Source of the DNA: Flavobacteriales bacterium
GTDB taxonomy: Bacteria; Bacteroidota; Bacteroidia; Flavobacteriales_F; PHOS-HE28
Reading direction: 5' to 3'
DNA length: 64,000 nt
Assembly: GCA_020852835.1 (NCBI GenBank)
Contig: JADZAC010000026.1
Location: forward strand, 1 to 64,000
Made by a program: the position numbers and the translations under genes. How positions within the stretch are numbered: position 1 is the stretch's first letter; the number at the start of each line of letters is the position of its first letter. Positions 47,991 through 57,935 of the stretch are shown here, one piece after another. A model generated the notes under the pieces. It made no database searches and was not told where the DNA came from. It saw only the letters and a program-made list of their open reading frames with translations.

Positions 47991-49490
47991 CTAAGGCAGC
48001 GAAAGTGGATCCGTAGCCCGCAGGTAGGCCAGCGCCTCCTCCATCAGGTCGTGCATCACCACGTCCCGCTTCACAAAAGGCACTTTGGCGCGGAAGGCCG
48101 CGTGCATTTCCTCAATGGGCCCCGAAGATCTCGCCGGCCTGCGGAAATCCAGCGCCTGCGCGGCCGTGAAGAGTTCGATGGCCAGCACCCGCTCCACATC
48201 GTGCACCACCTGCCATGTTTTAATGGCCGCTGCGGCGCCCATGCTCACGTGATCCTCTTGGCCGTTGCTGCTGTCGATGGTGTCCACGCTGTTGGGCATG
48301 CAGCGCTGCTTGTTGGCGCTCACCAAGGAAGCGGCGGTGTACTGCGGGATCATAAAGCCGCTGTTGATGCCCGGCTCCGCTACCAAGTACGGCGGCAGGC
48401 CGCGCTGCCCACCGATGAGCTTGTAGGTGCGGCGCTCGCTGATGCTGCCCAATTCCGCCAAGGCGATGGCGAGGAAATCCAGCGCCAGCGCGAGCGGCTG
48501 TCCGTGGAAGTTGCCCGCGCTCACAACCAGGTCCTCGTCGTCGAACACGGTGGGGTTGTCGGTAACGGCCTCCAGTTCGCGGCCCACCACGCGCTCCACG
48601 TAGGCCATGGCATCGCGGCTGGCGCCATGCACCTGCGGCATGCAGCGGAAGGAGTACGGGTCTTGCACGTGGGCCTTGGCCCGTGTGATCAGCTGGCTGC
48701 CGGCAAGCAGCTTGCGCAGGTTGGCGGCCACCACGGCCTGCCCGGGATGCGGGCGCACCGCATGCACCGAGGGGTGGAACGGTTCCGGCCGCCCATCATA
48801 CGCCTCCAGGCTCATGGCCCCGATGGCATCCGCCAAGTTCGCCAGGCGGTCAGCCTTCAGCACGAGCAGTGCTGCATAGGCGTTCATGAACTGCGTGCCG
48901 TTCAGCAGAGCCAGGCCTTCCTTGGGGCCCAGTTCCAAGGGTTCCCAGCCGAACTTCTTCAACGCCTGCGCACTCTTCATGCGCTTGCCTTGCACCGTCA
49001 CTTCACCCAGGCCGATCAAGGGCAGGGCCAGGTGGGCAAGCGGGGCCAGGTCGCCGCTGGCGCCCAGTGAGCCGCGCTCGTACACCACGGGCAGCACATC
49101 GCGGTTGTACAGGTCGATCATGCGCTGCACCGTGGCAGGCGCCACGGCACTGTGCCCAAAGGCCATGTTCTGCACCTTCAGCACCAACATGGCGCGGACG
49201 ATCTCCGCCGGCACCGGTTCGCCGCTGCCGCAGGCATGGCTCATCACCAAGTTCTTCTGCAGCTCGGCCAGTTTGGCCTTGGGCACGCTGGTGTTGGCCA
49301 GCGAGCCGAAGCCCGTGTTCACGCCGTAGATCGGCGCATCGCTCTTCTTCAGGCGGTCGCGCAAATAGCCATGGCTGCGTTTGATGGCCTGTACGGCATC
49401 CTTGCCCAAGGCAATGGTGCGGCGTTCGGCGAGGATGGCCTCCAGCTCATCGAGCTTCAGGCCGAGGGTGGTGATGGTATGCGTGGACAT
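47991..49490 (-). CDS. hutH: Histidine ammonia-lyase
   Basis: YGVNTGFGSLA; GSLGASGDLAPLAHLALPLIG; SSNGQEDHVSMG. Confidence 0.96.
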   Translation of the reverse strand: MSTHTITTLGLKLDELEAILAERRTIALGKDAVQAIKRSHGYLRDRLKKSDAPIYGVNTGFGSLANTSVPKAKLAELQKNLVMSHACGSGEPVPAEIVRAMLVLKVQNMAFGHSAVAPATVQRMIDLYNRDVLPVVYERGSLGASGDLAPLAHLALPLIGLGEVTVQGKRMKSAQALKKFGWEPLELGPKEGLALLNGTQFMNAYAALLVLKADRLANLADAIGAMSLEAYDGRPEPFHPSVHAVRPHPGQAVVAANLRKLLAGSQLITRAKAHVQDPYSFRCMPQVHGASRDAMAYVERVVGRELEAVTDNPTVFDDEDLVVSAGNFHGQPLALALDFLAIALAELGSISERRTYKLIGGQRGLPPYLVAEPGINSGFMIPQYTAASLVSANKQRCMPNSVDTIDSSNGQEDHVSMGAAAAIKTWQVVHDVERVLAIELFTAAQALDFRRPARSSGPIEEMHAAFRAKVPFVKRDVVMHDLMEEALAYLRATDPLSLP

Positions 49491-49529
49491 CTCAGTAAGT
49501 AGGCTTGTTCAGGCAACGAGCTATCTGCC

Positions 49530-50936
49530 CTATTGCAATAGCAATGCGAGCAGCTCCTCTTCCTTCACCGCCTGCTGTTCGCCGGTCTTCATGTTTTTCA
49601 CGTTCACCACGCCCTGCTTCATTTCCGTTTCACCAATGATGGCCACAAAGGGGATGCCCTTGTCGTCGGCGTACTTGAACTGCTTGGCCATCTTCACCGC
49701 ATCAGGATAGAGTTCGGCGGCGATGCCCGCTTCGCGCACCTGGCGCAGCAGCTTCAGGCTGTGCAGGGCTTCCGCCTCGCCGAAGTTGGCGAAGAGCACG
49801 CGGGTGCTGCCGCCGAGTTCCGCCGGGAATTTGTTCAGTTCCAACAACACGTCATAGATGCGGTCGGCTCCAAAGCTGATGCCCACGCCGCTCATGTCCT
49901 TGAGCCCGAAGATGCCGGTGAGGTCGTCGTAGCGGCCACCCCCGGCGATGCTGCTTTGCAGGCTGCCTTCGTTGGCCTTCACCTCGAAGATGGCACCGGT
50001 GTAGTAGTCCAGGCCGCGGGCCAGCGTGGGGTCGAATTCCAGCGTGGCCCTTCCGTGAACGTCATCGCGAGGAACGAAGCGATCTCCCGCTGTTTCAAAC
50101 ACTGTTGATAGGTCCTTCAAACCTTGTTGTGCCACCGCTGAAGGAGCCAGCCACTGTTCCAATTGCGGGCGTTGTTCGGCCCATGTGCCTTTCAGTTCGA
50201 AGAGCGGCGCGATACGTGCTATCGCTTCATTGGTGATGCCCTTTGTGCGCATCTCCTCCTCCACTTTTTCGCGGCCGATCTTGTCCAACTTGTCAATGGC
50301 CGTTACCATGTCCACCACCTTGTCCGGTTGGCCACTGATCTCGGCAATGCCGCTGAGCACCTTGCGGTTGTTCACCTTGATGGCCACCCCCAGGCTGAGG
50401 TTGCGGAACACTTCGGCGGTGAGCTCCACCAGTTCCACCTCGTTCAGCAGGCTCTTGCTGCCGATCATGTCGGCATCACATTGGTAAAACTCGCGGTAGC
50501 GGCCTTTCTGCGGGCGGTCGGCGCGCCACACGGGTTGGATCTGGTAGCGTTTGAACGGAAAACTGATCTCGTTGCGGTGCTGCACCACGTAGCGCGCGAA
50601 GGGCACGGTGAGGTCGTAGCGCAAGGCTTTGTCGGAGAGTTCGGCGGCCAATTTTCCGGAATGCACCTCCTCCCCTATGGCCAGCTTGTCCTTCACGTCC
50701 TGCGAAACGCTCCTCCACGCCTCACCGCTGTTGAGCACCTTGAAGATGAGCCGGTCGCCCTCCTCGCCGTACTTGCCGGTGAGGGTGCTGAGGTTTTCCA
50801 TCGCAGGCGTTTCCAGCGGAAGAAAACCGTACTTCTGAAAAACCTTTTCAATGGTGCCGAAGATGTACTTGCGGCGGAGCATCTCCACCGGCGAAAAATC
50901 GCGGGTGCCCTTGGGAATGGAAGGGGTGTTGGCCAT
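49530..50936 (-). CDS. hisS: Histidyl-tRNA synthetase
   Basis: [62 protein letters not shown]. Confidence 0.97.
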   Translation of the reverse strand: MANTPSIPKGTRDFSPVEMLRRKYIFGTIEKVFQKYGFLPLETPAMENLSTLTGKYGEEGDRLIFKVLNSGEAWRSVSQDVKDKLAIGEEVHSGKLAAELSDKALRYDLTVPFARYVVQHRNEISFPFKRYQIQPVWRADRPQKGRYREFYQCDADMIGSKSLLNEVELVELTAEVFRNLSLGVAIKVNNRKVLSGIAEISGQPDKVVDMVTAIDKLDKIGREKVEEEMRTKGITNEAIARIAPLFELKGTWAEQRPQLEQWLAPSAVAQQGLKDLSTVFETAGDRFVPRDDVHGRATLEFDPTLARGLDYYTGAIFEVKANEGSLQSSIAGGGRYDDLTGIFGLKDMSGVGISFGADRIYDVLLELNKFPAELGGSTRVLFANFGEAEALHSLKLLRQVREAGIAAELYPDAVKMAKQFKYADDKGIPFVAIIGETEMKQGVVNVKNMKTGEQQAVKEEELLALLLQ

Positions 50937-50942
50937 GGGCGG

Positions 50943-50950
50943 CGAAAGTA
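50943..50950 (-). promoter_or_regulatory. Putative -7 box TACTTTCG, 6 nt from the hisS start
   Basis: TAnnTTYG motif on minus strand. Confidence 0.45.
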
Positions 50951-50963
50951 CGGGTGGCCGCGC

Positions 50964-52079
50964 TCAATGGGGTTTCGCAGCGGGCCGGTAGCGGGTGCGC
51001 AGCTTCAGGATCGGCGATTCAAAGAAACGGTAGGAGATCCCCGCCACGGCCATGGTGAGCAGGAACACCAACGGATACGCCCATGCGAAGGGCAGCGGCT
51101 TGAAGCGCGCCAGCAGGCTCAGCACCAGCACTACCAAAGGCGGGTGGTACACGTAGAGCCCGTAGGAGATCTTGCCGAGGTAGCGGAGCCAGGGCTGTTC
51201 CAGCAGGCACGCCGCACGCGGGTTTGCGGCCAAGTTCAGCACCAGCAGGGCGAAGAGCACCATGATCACCTGGTTGCCTACCAGCGCGATCCACGCGTAC
51301 TGCGAGAGCACGGCCACGGTGACCACGGCTGCAGCGATGAACACACGGAGGTCCAAAACCACGCGCAGCACCTTGCCGCCGCGGAGCAGCAACAAGGCCA
51401 TGCCTGCGCCAGCCGCCATGGCATCGATGTTGAAGTTGCGCCAGAAAGCGAACAGCACCTCCACGAACCGCGTGCCTGATCCGGGCCCGTTGGCCAGCAC
51501 GGAATACGCGGCCGTCCAACCGATGTAGACGCCCACCACGAGCAACGGGCGGATGCGCCGGAAAAGGATGAGCGCCAAGGGCCACAGCGCATAGAAGTAC
51601 TCCTCCGTGCCAATGGACCAGAGGTGCGCCGCATCGGGCACGCCGTTGGTGAGCTCCGGCACCAGCGTGGGCAGGAACAGAGCGAACAGCAGCAGTTTCC
51701 GGGGCCATTCTTCCAGTACCTCCGCCGGGGACATGCCCGGGGTATGCAACAGCGTAATGAAGGGAATGACGAACAAGGCAAGCACGACCATGAAGAAGTA
51801 CAAGGGCCAGATGCGCAGTACACGGCGCATGAGGAACGGCCGCACATGGATGCGGCCCATGCGCTGTTCTTCTTCCAACAGGAGCCACGTGATCAAGAAT
51901 CCGCTGAGGACGAAGAAGAGCAACACGCCGGCATTGCCCAGCAGTTCCCAATGCTCATGATCGCTGCTCCGCCCGAGGCCCAATTGGTAGGTGGCCTTCC
52001 GCACATGCCAAATGATGACCAAACCGGCGCCAATGAAACGCAGCCCGTCCAGGTTGGGGAAGCGCGCGGGCTTTGGCAT
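50964..52079 (-). CDS. Acyltransferase 3 family (OafA/YrhL-like)
   Basis: RFPNLDGLRFIGAGLVIIWH; FFVLSGFLITWLLLEE; RRVLRIWPLYF. Confidence 0.93.
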   Translation of the reverse strand: MPKPARFPNLDGLRFIGAGLVIIWHVRKATYQLGLGRSSDHEHWELLGNAGVLLFFVLSGFLITWLLLEEEQRMGRIHVRPFLMRRVLRIWPLYFFMVVLALFVIPFITLLHTPGMSPAEVLEEWPRKLLLFALFLPTLVPELTNGVPDAAHLWSIGTEEYFYALWPLALILFRRIRPLLVVGVYIGWTAAYSVLANGPGSGTRFVEVLFAFWRNFNIDAMAAGAGMALLLLRGGKVLRVVLDLRVFIAAAVVTVAVLSQYAWIALVGNQVIMVLFALLVLNLAANPRAACLLEQPWLRYLGKISYGLYVYHPPLVVLVLSLLARFKPLPFAWAYPLVFLLTMAVAGISYRFFESPILKLRTRYRPAAKPH

Positions 52080-52117
52080 GCGGCGAAGCTATGCCGGCGC
52101 CGGATGGTCCGGTCGCT

Positions 52118-53152
52118 TCAGTTCAACAGTTCACGCACCCTTGGCACCACTTCCGTGGCATAGAGCTCAATGCTGCGCATCATGGCCATGTGGGGCAGGG
52201 TGCCGGAACTGAACTTGAGATCGAAGCGTGCCAGGCCCAAGGTTTTCACCGTGTTTGCGATCTTGCGGGCCACGGTGTCCGGCCCGCCCACGCACAGGGC
52301 GCCTTCCGGTCCGGCCAGTTGGTCAAATGCCGACCGGGTGATCGGCGGCCAGCCGCGCTCGGCCCCGATGCGTGCGTGCATGGCTTCGTAATGCGGCCAG
52401 AGCTCCTCGCGTGCCTGATCGTCGGTCTTGGCAATATGCCCGGGGGAATGCACAGCGATGGGCAGCGGCTCCCTGTGGTACCCGGCAAGTGCCCGTTTGT
52501 ACAGTTCAACCAAAGGTTCGAACCCTGCTGGCGCCCCCCCGATGATGGCCAGCATGAGGGGCATGCCATAATGTGCCGCACGTACCACGCTCTCCGGCGT
52601 GCCGCCCACCGCCACCCAAGTTTTCAATTTGCCGTTGTGCGTGGGCGGGAAAACGCGTTGGTCCTGCAATGCCGGTCGGGTTTCTCCGCTCCAGGTCACT
52701 GGTTGTTCTTTGAGCAGCTCAGCGAACAAGGCCAGGCGTTCATCAAAGAGCTGATCATACTGGGCCAGGCTGAACCCGAACAAGGGAAAGGATTCCGTGA
52801 AGGAGCCGCGGCCCAGCACCACCTCTGCGCGGCCGTTGGAAAGGGCATCCAAGGTGGCAAACCGTTCAAAGACCCGAACCGGGTCATCCGTGCTCAATAC
52901 GGTGACCACCGAGCCCAATCGGATCCGTTTGGTGCGGGCGGCAATGGAGGCCAACACCACTTCCGGGGCAGAGACCGCGAAGTCCGGCCGGTGGTGTTCG
53001 CCCACCCCGAAAAAATCCAGCCCCAGTTTGTCCGCCAGTTCGGCCTGGGCAACCAGGTTGCGCAATACCTCGTGATGGGGCAATAGGTTGCCGCCGGCAT
53101 CCACGGTGATGTCCCCGAAGGTGTCCAGCCCGAACTCAAGTGCCACTTTCAT
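52118..53152 (-). CDS. LLM class flavin-dependent oxidoreductase
   Basis: LGLDFFGVGEHHRPDFAVSAPEVVLASIAARTKRIRLGSVVTVLSTDDPVRVFERFATLDALSNGRAEVVLGRGSF. Confidence 0.92.
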   Translation of the reverse strand: MKVALEFGLDTFGDITVDAGGNLLPHHEVLRNLVAQAELADKLGLDFFGVGEHHRPDFAVSAPEVVLASIAARTKRIRLGSVVTVLSTDDPVRVFERFATLDALSNGRAEVVLGRGSFTESFPLFGFSLAQYDQLFDERLALFAELLKEQPVTWSGETRPALQDQRVFPPTHNGKLKTWVAVGGTPESVVRAAHYGMPLMLAIIGGAPAGFEPLVELYKRALAGYHREPLPIAVHSPGHIAKTDDQAREELWPHYEAMHARIGAERGWPPITRSAFDQLAGPEGALCVGGPDTVARKIANTVKTLGLARFDLKFSSGTLPHMAMMRSIELYATEVVPRVRELLN

Positions 53153-53255
53153 TTCCCGGCCATGTGGACGGTGAATTTACTGTGGCGGCAGCAATGAACC
53201 GGACTCTCACACAGGGCAAACACATCTAAGCAGGTTGATAGCATTGGGCTTTGTG

Positions 53256-53470
53256 CGACACCATTCGGGGTCGAAATGCTCTTAATACCGAATGTACTAC
53301 GCTGTATGACCCCGTTGGGGTCAAGCATTGGATCGGTTCCGGCATCCCGAAAGTGCTAAGCTCCTCGCCTCACTCTTGAGGCGATCATTGAAGCGCAATT
53401 TGTGACCCCGTAGGGTGTCACACAGCGTAGGTGTTGGGGTTCTGCGGGGATCCGACCCCGAAGGGTGTCG
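53256..53470. repeat. Cluster of four palindromic repeats (YGACCCC...GGKGTCR), two per strand, 50-bp spacing within each pair
   Basis: Units at 53256-53273 (-), 53307-53323 (-), 53403-53420 (+) and 53453-53470 (+). Confidence 0.8.
53366..53383. repeat. Perfect hairpin CGCCTCA-CTCT-TGAGGCG at the centre of the repeat cluster
   Basis: 7-bp exact arms, 4-nt loop. Confidence 0.7.
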
Positions 53471-53875
53471 CACAGGCGAGAAGCTTTTAGCATTGAAATA
53501 AGATGCATTGCCCTGGCCTCTCACGGCGTTCGCAAGATGAGGGGGCACGGGTAAAAGGAGGCCATGACATCTCGCCAAGCACGACCCCGTTTTACACCTA
53601 CGCAGCCTTGCCCGCCGCAGCTCGGCCGTGCACCATCGGCCAAATGCCGGCTTGATCGCGGCCATTGCTTGTGAACCTCCGCACAGATCTGCCGTTCAGC
53701 CCTGCATTCCTTGCGTTGCTCGTTCCACCGCATGCTCTCATGGGCGGCCACCATGCTGCTGATGCTGGTGGAGCGCTCAAAGAGAAACCGCGGTGCAGGG
53801 TACGCTGCCCACCAAAAGCAATGCTTCACCTGCACTGAATTGCCCAACCGGCCGCTGCCCCCAGGGCCAGCCGTA

Positions 53876-54676
53876 CTATTTCAGCATTTGTGTGAGCACC
53901 CCGCCATCCACCACGATGTCCGTGCCGGTAATGAATCCGGCGCCATCGCTGATCAGGAAGGCTACCAAACTGGCCACATCCCCAGGCAGGCCATAGCGCC
54001 CTACAGGCGTCATGTCCAAGGTTTTGCGCATCACTTCCGGGTGTTCCTCCAGCGCCTTTTTGGCCATGGGCGTCATGATCACACCGGGTGAGACCGAAAC
54101 GATACGCGCCCCCATACGGCCGAAGCGCATGGCGTTGTCCTTGCAAAGGAGCAGCACGCCGCGTTTGGCGAAATTGTACATGTTGTCGGCGCTGCCTGCC
54201 AGGAAAGGCTCGATCACGGCATAGGCTCCTTCCCTTCGGGGATCACGCAAGGCTCCGTCGTAGCGGGGATCCGGCGGTACCACATGACCCATCATGGAAG
54301 AGAAGAGCACCACGGCGGAACCGGGCGTGGCAAGGCCATAAAAAGCATCCAAGAGCAGTGCCGTGGCCAGCAGGTCAATGGTGAATACCTTTTGGGGGTC
54401 GCCGCCTGTGCCGCTCACGCCTGCCGTGTGCACCAGTCCGCGGAATGGTCCCTGCCGTTTTGAAAACTCCACCAAGCGGGCCACGGATCGCTCATCCGAT
54501 ATATCGCAGGCAAACCCTTCCGCATCTGCACCGGATGCCCGCAGGTCGGCTACGGCACGGTCCACGGCATCCTGCGCGTAGTCCGTGATAACGAGCTTGT
54601 ATGCTTGGAGCGCCCGTGCGCAACTGGTGCCCAATCCACCTGCTCCACCTGTGATCACGATCGTTGCTTTGTCCAT
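53876..54676 (-). CDS. SDR family oxidoreductase
   Basis: VITGGAGGLG; MYNFAKRGVLL (YxxxK); GFITGTDIVVDGG. Confidence 0.9.
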   Translation of the reverse strand: MDKATIVITGGAGGLGTSCARALQAYKLVITDYAQDAVDRAVADLRASGADAEGFACDISDERSVARLVEFSKRQGPFRGLVHTAGVSGTGGDPQKVFTIDLLATALLLDAFYGLATPGSAVVLFSSMMGHVVPPDPRYDGALRDPRREGAYAVIEPFLAGSADNMYNFAKRGVLLLCKDNAMRFGRMGARIVSVSPGVIMTPMAKKALEEHPEVMRKTLDMTPVGRYGLPGDVASLVAFLISDGAGFITGTDIVVDGGVLTQMLK

Positions 54677-54982
54677 TGAACAGCCTTTAGGGGCCAGCCC
54701 TAAGGTACGCCACGGCACCCAGCGTTCGTGGATGGTGCCCAATGGTTCCGAAGAAGCGGCATACACGCCGTTCCGGCAGCTGGTAAAATTTCCTTATCAG
54801 CAGCTGGATCGCGGCCGTTGCTCCGTCGCAGCAAGTTCCACCGCAGGGTTTCAAGCGCTTGGCGGAGCCAGTGTGCCACCCGGCGAGCAACCTTCCCCTG
54901 AAATAAGCGTCTTGCCTTTGGCTTGGCGAATCCACTAACTTTACGGAGGATACTTGGAAATCCAACAAACAACCTACCGAAC

Positions 54983-56230
54983 ATGCTGAGAACACTACTC
55001 TTTGTTTCATTCACCTGCATGATACCGGTGGCATTGTCCGCGCAGGATTGTTCCCTCTCATTCGTAGACCCTGAATTCGACTTCCGTACGGAAGCGGACA
55101 CGGTGTACGGCACCGCCACCGGCTACAATGGTGAACCCGTGGAATTGGGCTTGAAACTGTTCAAGCCGGTCGGTGATGGCCAGTTGGAACGCCCCTTGGT
55201 GGTAATGCTGCACGGCGGCTGGTTTGAGAACGGGGAACGACAGGACATGTACGGCATGTGCGAAACACTGGCCCGTTCGGGATGGGCTGCCGCCGCTGTG
55301 AGCTATCGGCAGCAGTTCTACGCCGATGGCGTGCATCCCATGCCTTGGGCATACGACTCGGCCGAAGTGGGCCGTACCATCTACCGGGCCATGCAGGACG
55401 TCAAGGGCGCCATCCGGTACCTGAAAGGCCGACATGAGCTGGACAGCACCAGTACCACCAACATCATTGTGGTTGGGTTCACCGCCGGGGCCTTTGCCGG
55501 TCTTGAGGCTGCTTACCTCACGGAAACCGACCAGAAGCCGACCTATTGCGGGGCCATTGATGATGTGGTGCTGAACGGGAACAACTATGCGCGGCCCGAC
55601 TTGGGCGATGTGGAAGGAGATTTGAACATCAACGGCTTTGACGCTTCGTTCCTGGGGGTGGTGAGCTTCATGGGGGCGATCACCGATCCTTCCTGGATCA
55701 CCGACCAAGGCCCGGCGCTATACACCTACCACCAAACCGGCGACCCCATGGTGGCCTGCGGCCAACAGCGCCCCTACTGGGGGGTGAACCTGAGCATTGC
55801 CAGCCACTATCCGGTGATGAGCGGAGCCTGTGCCATGGATGTGCACGCCCAAGGGTTGAACTTTCCCGCAGGCGCCTACCAATTCAACAGCTATACTGGC
55901 GACTTGCACACCTTGAACGACCCCATCGGGGTATTCACCGATGCCGTGACCTGGGGACGCAGCTTGTTCTGTCCGATGTCGGTAGGCACCATCGAACCGG
56001 CTACCGGGGCCCCGGCAGGCATTTTCCCCAACCCGACCAACGGAACCCTGCATGTCGCCGCCCCGCTGGGCGCCAATGCCCCCTATGTGGTGCGGGATGC
56101 CATGGGCCGGACGGTGCTCAGTGGCCAGCTCACCGGCAACACCCTGGACCTGGCAGCGCTGCCGAACGGGATCTACTGGCTGCAGTTGAAGCATGAGGCC
56201 CCAGGCCATCGGGTGGTGATCGCACGCTGA
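54983..56230 (+). CDS. Secreted alpha/beta-hydrolase-fold (esterase-like) protein with T9SS sorting domain
   Basis: RPLVVMLHGGWFENGER; NIIVVGFTAGAFAGLEAAYL; C-terminal IFPNPTNGTLHV...LPNGIYWLQLKHE. Confidence 0.88.
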   Translation: MLRTLLFVSFTCMIPVALSAQDCSLSFVDPEFDFRTEADTVYGTATGYNGEPVELGLKLFKPVGDGQLERPLVVMLHGGWFENGERQDMYGMCETLARSGWAAAAVSYRQQFYADGVHPMPWAYDSAEVGRTIYRAMQDVKGAIRYLKGRHELDSTSTTNIIVVGFTAGAFAGLEAAYLTETDQKPTYCGAIDDVVLNGNNYARPDLGDVEGDLNINGFDASFLGVVSFMGAITDPSWITDQGPALYTYHQTGDPMVACGQQRPYWGVNLSIASHYPVMSGACAMDVHAQGLNFPAGAYQFNSYTGDLHTLNDPIGVFTDAVTWGRSLFCPMSVGTIEPATGAPAGIFPNPTNGTLHVAAPLGANAPYVVRDAMGRTVLSGQLTGNTLDLAALPNGIYWLQLKHEAPGHRVVIAR

Positions 56231-56249
56231 CCTGTACCGGCATTTCTCC

Positions 56250-56282
56250 GAAGCCGCATGGCCCGTCCGGCCATGCGGCTTC
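56250..56282 (+). terminator. Perfect 14-bp stem hairpin downstream of the T9SS hydrolase gene
   Basis: GAAGCCGCATGGCC cgtcc GGCCATGCGGCTTC followed by TTGCTTTC. Confidence 0.82.
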
Positions 56283-56398
56283 TTGCTTTCCATGGCTCCC
56301 GTACCCTTGCTCCCGCTCGGGGCCGTTGATAACTACCCTGCCCCTTGCGCCCATGCCCGCCGCCAGCTCGCCATCTTGCGCCGCATCCCGTTCCTCCC

Positions 56399-57844
56399 AT
56401 GAGCCCTACACTGCTCCTCACGATCGTCTTCGGCTATTTTTTGGTGCTGCTCGCGATCGCCTGGTACACTTCCCGCGGGGCCGGTGAGCACAGTTTCTAC
56501 AGCGGCGACCGCAAAAGCCTCTGGTACGTGGTGGCCTTCGGCATGATCGGCACCTCGCTCAGCGGGGTCACCTTCATCAGTGTGCCGGGCTATGTGGCCG
56601 CCAAATCCTGGACCTATTTCCAACTGGTGCTCGGATTCGCGATCGGGTATTGGATCGTGGCCGGTGTGCTGCTTCCCTTGTACTACCGCATGCACCTCAC
56701 CAGCATCTACGGCTACTTGCGGCAACGCTTCGGCATGCACAGTTACCGCACCGGTGCCGGTTTCTTCATCGTTAGCCGCTTGGCCGGGGCCACCATCCGC
56801 ATCTTCGTGGTGCTCAACGTGATCCAGGTCTTCGTGTTGGATGCCATGGGCGTGCCTTTCGAGCTCACCGCTCTGGCCGTAATGCTCATGATCGTGCTCT
56901 ACACCTTGAAGGGCGGGGTGAAGACCATCGTATGGACGGACACCCTGCAAACGCTGTTCATGTTGGGCGCCTTGGTGGGCACGATCATTTACATCACCGG
57001 TACCCCCGGCATGGGCGAATGGCTGCCCAGCCTGCAGGCCAATGGGAGCATGCGCATCCTGGACCTGGACTGGCGCAGTGACAGCTTCTTGCTCAAACAG
57101 GTACTGGCGGGCATGTTCATTACCATCGCCATGACCGGGCTGGACCAGGAGATGATGCAAAAGAACCTCAGCGTGGCCACCGTGGAGGGCTCCAAGAAAA
57201 ACATGCGCGTGTTCAGCGTGATCCTGCTGGGAGTGAACCTGTTGTTCCTGCTGCTGGGCGCGCTGCTCTATTTGTACATCCAACGCAACGGCCTGCCCTT
57301 GCCCGCCCACAGTGATGACGTATTCCCTGCACTGGCCTTGCAGCATTTCCCGCCTTGGCTTGGGCTGCTCTTCATCATCGGCCTGATCAGCGCACTCTTC
57401 CCCAGTGCGGACGGCGCCCTTACCGCGCTCACCGCCAGCACCTGCATCGACCTGATCGGCATCCGGGACAGGGGCTGGGATGAGCGGATGCAAAAGCGTG
57501 TACGCCAAGGGGTGCACCTGGCCATGGCCGCGCTGTTCCTGCTCTTCATACTCTATTTCCACTGGCTGGCCACCCCCACGGTGATCAAAACCCTGTTCGA
57601 CATTGCCGGCTTCACCTACGGCCCGCTCCTGGGGCTGTTTGCCTTTGGTATACTCTTCCAGGCCGTTCCGCAAGAGCGCTGGGTGCCGTGGGTATGCCTG
57701 GCAGCGCCCATCATCACCTACTTCCTCCGCATGTATTCCCAGGAACTGTTCTTCGGCTACAAGATGGGTTTCGAGGTATTGCTGGTGGTAGCCGGCCTGA
57801 CCATACTGGGGTTGTGGGCCTCCAGCCGCTGTAAGCGGGCATGA
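56399..57844 (+). CDS. Sodium:solute symporter family transporter
   Basis: 13-TM-like protein; RKSLWYVVAFGMIGTSLSGVTFISVPGYV; YTLKGGVKTIVWTDTLQ. Confidence 0.93.
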   Translation: MSPTLLLTIVFGYFLVLLAIAWYTSRGAGEHSFYSGDRKSLWYVVAFGMIGTSLSGVTFISVPGYVAAKSWTYFQLVLGFAIGYWIVAGVLLPLYYRMHLTSIYGYLRQRFGMHSYRTGAGFFIVSRLAGATIRIFVVLNVIQVFVLDAMGVPFELTALAVMLMIVLYTLKGGVKTIVWTDTLQTLFMLGALVGTIIYITGTPGMGEWLPSLQANGSMRILDLDWRSDSFLLKQVLAGMFITIAMTGLDQEMMQKNLSVATVEGSKKNMRVFSVILLGVNLLFLLLGALLYLYIQRNGLPLPAHSDDVFPALALQHFPPWLGLLFIIGLISALFPSADGALTALTASTCIDLIGIRDRGWDERMQKRVRQGVHLAMAALFLLFILYFHWLATPTVIKTLFDIAGFTYGPLLGLFAFGILFQAVPQERWVPWVCLAAPIITYFLRMYSQELFFGYKMGFEVLLVVAGLTILGLWASSRCKRA

Positions 57845-57935
57845 TCCATTGAGCCCCATCGGGCAACGGGCGCGGCCCTGGTACCGTCAACTTGGCGGCC
57901 CCGGCGGGGTTTCTATTACTTTCGATCCAGGAACC

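Noticed and set aside
52505-52530. GGTTCGAACCC, tRNA T-loop-like
   Set aside because: Lies inside the LLM oxidoreductase CDS with no acceptor stem or cloverleaf around it.
53521-53847. 108-aa minus ORF as a possible transposase remnant
   Set aside because: No recognisable catalytic or HTH motif and no flanking inverted repeats or target duplications seen; evidence is insufficient.
56333-57859. 508-aa minus-strand ORF
   Set aside because: Antisense to the sodium:solute symporter; Gln/His/Glu-rich shadow translation.
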